From Bacillota bacterium (lineage in GTDB: Bacteria; Bacillota; Clostridia; Acetivibrionales; DSM-2933): DNA of 5,835 nt. The stretch is from contig JAUZPS010000322.1 of assembly GCA_030705945.1 (NCBI GenBank), forward strand, positions 1 through 5,835, read 5' to 3'. A program made the translations under genes and the position numbers. Shown here piece by piece: positions 5,786-5,835 of this stretch; the stretch's first letter is position 1, and every line of letters begins with the position of its first letter. The notes beneath the pieces are model-generated. The model was given only the letters and a program-made list of their open reading frames with translations. It ran no database searches and was not told the DNA's origin.

Positions 5786-5835
5786 CGAATCAAGGTATAT
5801 ATTTTGCAATATAAAAAATGGATGTAAAATGTTTA

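Noticed and set aside
5661..5835. Lysine riboswitch upstream of the aspartokinase-like gene
   Set aside because: The region is too short to hold the five-helix lysine aptamer plus an expression platform, and the nested hairpin does not resemble it.

Overview
The window is AT-rich, with strong GGAGG-type ribosome binding sites and gene content typical of a low-GC Gram-positive bacterium. The closest fit from memory is a clostridium, because of the Cys-rich AlaRS catalytic domain and the HIT, rpsU, yqeY gene order. The species cannot be fixed from this sequence alone.

Layout. Positions 1-385 hold no gene. They contain a probable sigma-A promoter with a duplicated -10 region, followed by a ~200-bp imperfect palindrome that looks like either a small non-autonomous mobile element (MITE) or a structured leader RNA. 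Then, all on the plus strand, come alaS (alanyl-tRNA synthetase, complete), a HIT-family nucleotide hydrolase 48 bp downstream, a 259-bp intergenic stretch with a good promoter, rpsU (ribosomal protein S21) and yqeY (GatB/YqeY-domain protein). This run ends in a clear intrinsic terminator that overlaps the yqeY stop codon. On the minus strand, convergent with yqeY, lies a 404-residue aspartokinase-family protein with a TTG start. A nested hairpin sits upstream of it, and the last ~50 bases show nothing assignable.

The plus-strand genes serve translation: alanine charging, probable clean-up of nucleotide or aminoacyl-adenylate by-products, a small-subunit ribosomal protein, and a tRNA-amidotransferase-related protein. 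The minus-strand gene is the surprise. Its length, fold order and two C-terminal ACT domains match a lysine-pathway aspartokinase, but nearly every catalytic signature of the kinase domain is replaced while the reading frame stays open. I read it as a probable pseudo-aspartokinase with a regulatory role. It is bracketed by inverted copies of a 19-bp sequence and ends beside a 20-bp sequence that recurs upstream of alaS, so its flanks deserve attention.
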